A stretch of DNA of 64,000 nt from Nitrospira sp. (GTDB taxonomy: Bacteria; Nitrospirota; Nitrospiria; Nitrospirales; Nitrospiraceae): the NCBI GenBank assembly GCA_030123625.1, contig CP126121.1:1280179-1344178 (forward strand), read 5' to 3'. Below the pieces are notes generated by a model. The model was not told where the DNA came from. It did not search any database and worked only from the letters and a program-made list of their open reading frames with translations. Shown piece after piece: positions 63,627-64,000 of this stretch. The position numbers and the translations under genes are program-made. Each line of letters starts with the position of its first letter. The first letter of the stretch is position 1.

Positions 63627-64000
63627 TTAGCTGACCGCCTTGAGTGTCGCGTCCAACGATTTCGAATCGTTCACGTTCAACAGTTTCGCATCAGGAAGAA
63701 TTCGTCTGATTAATCCGGTCAATACGGTACCAGGGCCGATTTCCACAAACGTGGTCACTCCCATCTTTCCCATGGTCTGCACGGTATCCTCCCACAGGAC
63801 AGAAGAGGGCAGCTGGCGGACCAACGATGCTTGGATCTCATGGGCCCGGCTGATCGCTTTCGCCTCCGCATTATTCACCAAAGGGGCGCTGAGGTCCGAC
63901 CATCGAATCGTGGCCAAGTCCTTGGCCAATCGATCGGCTGCTTGCTGCATCAACGGAGTATGAACCGGCACACTGACCGGCAGTGGGATGGCCTTTTTAC
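63627..64000 (-). CDS. fabD: Malonyl-CoA:ACP transacylase, C-terminal part (gene continues beyond the window)
   Basis: The minus-strand frame is open to the window edge (reading KKAIPLPVSVPVHTPLMQQAADRLAKDL), so only about the last 124 residues are visible. PLPVSVPVHTPLM holds the catalytic His region of FabD, followed by VLWEDTVQTMGKMGVTTFVEIGPGTVLTGLIRRI, the usual family end. The GTG at 63971 is internal, not the start. Confidence 0.9.
   Translation of the reverse strand, partial: KKAIPLPVSVPVHTPLMQQAADRLAKDLATIRWSDLSAPLVNNAEAKAISRAHEIQASLVRQLPSSVLWEDTVQTMGKMGVTTFVEIGPGTVLTGLIRRILPDAKLLNVNDSKSLDATLKAVS

Overview
The window looks like chromosomal DNA of a Nitrospira-type bacterium (phylum Nitrospirota: nitrite oxidiser or comammox). 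The main reason is a complete set of reductive TCA (rTCA) genes on one strand: two-subunit ATP-citrate lyase, aconitase, monomeric isocitrate dehydrogenase, soluble FrdA/FrdB, succinyl-CoA synthetase, and a five-subunit 2-oxoacid:ferredoxin oxidoreductase. This is the gene complement known from Nitrospira and Hydrogenobacter-type autotrophs. No rRNA, tRNA, CRISPR array or intact transposase was seen.

Layout. 1-7.3 kb: end of a possible ATP-grasp protein, a thioredoxin-fold protein, a lysine 2,3-aminomutase (kamA) overlapping a double-domain dCTP deaminase, a membrane protein, a deleted glycosyltransferase next to an intact one, an SDR, a tandem array of about 69-bp units that may be structured RNA, a zinc-ribbon protein and a hydrolase. 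7.3-14 kb: DUF4105 outer-membrane protein, hicBA, small exported proteins (DUF3015, TRL lipoprotein, DUF3332), and a zone of decay with a broken DUF433/DUF5615 toxin-antitoxin pair and remnants of a nucleotidyltransferase cassette. 14-29 kb: phosphodiesterase, M48 protease, AIM24 protein, a four-helix-bundle gene bracketed by inverted heptamer repeats, a Tat amidohydrolase, a 1277-residue TPR/membrane protein, an orphan secretin, a PilZ protein and a duplicated outer-membrane protein.

29-42 kb: rTCA block, all on the minus strand, in the order aclB-aclA-acn-icd-frdB-frdA-sucC-sucD, probably read from a promoter upstream of aclB. Together these genes run citrate cleavage and the reductive branch oxaloacetate-fumarate-succinate-succinyl-CoA and 2-oxoglutarate-isocitrate-citrate. 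46.6-51.1 kb: the ferredoxin-dependent carboxylating enzyme, with its own candidate promoter. Between and after them are mutM, a phosphatase, zinc-ribbon proteins, a YgiT/DUF4258 toxin-antitoxin pair and an Rsm22-type methyltransferase. 51-64 kb: a small MTHFR-C-terminal-domain protein, queF, apaH, a sterol-desaturase-family gene broken by one stop codon, panB-metF-folD (C1/pantothenate), a beta-propeller protein, a USP, a cyclophilin, rnc and a fatty-acid cluster (fabF-acpP-fabG-fabD).

The least expected content is in the spacers. (1) At least nine spacers carry degenerate 7-bp tandem repeats, usually as two inverted arms able to form a hairpin; four of these lie inside the rTCA block, and one pair flanks the four-helix-bundle (S23/Avd-like) gene. 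(2) Eight copies of a 125-340-bp element with inverted ends are scattered about one per 8 kb. (3) The 3' end of aclA, stop codon included, has been tandemly copied about five times in frame.
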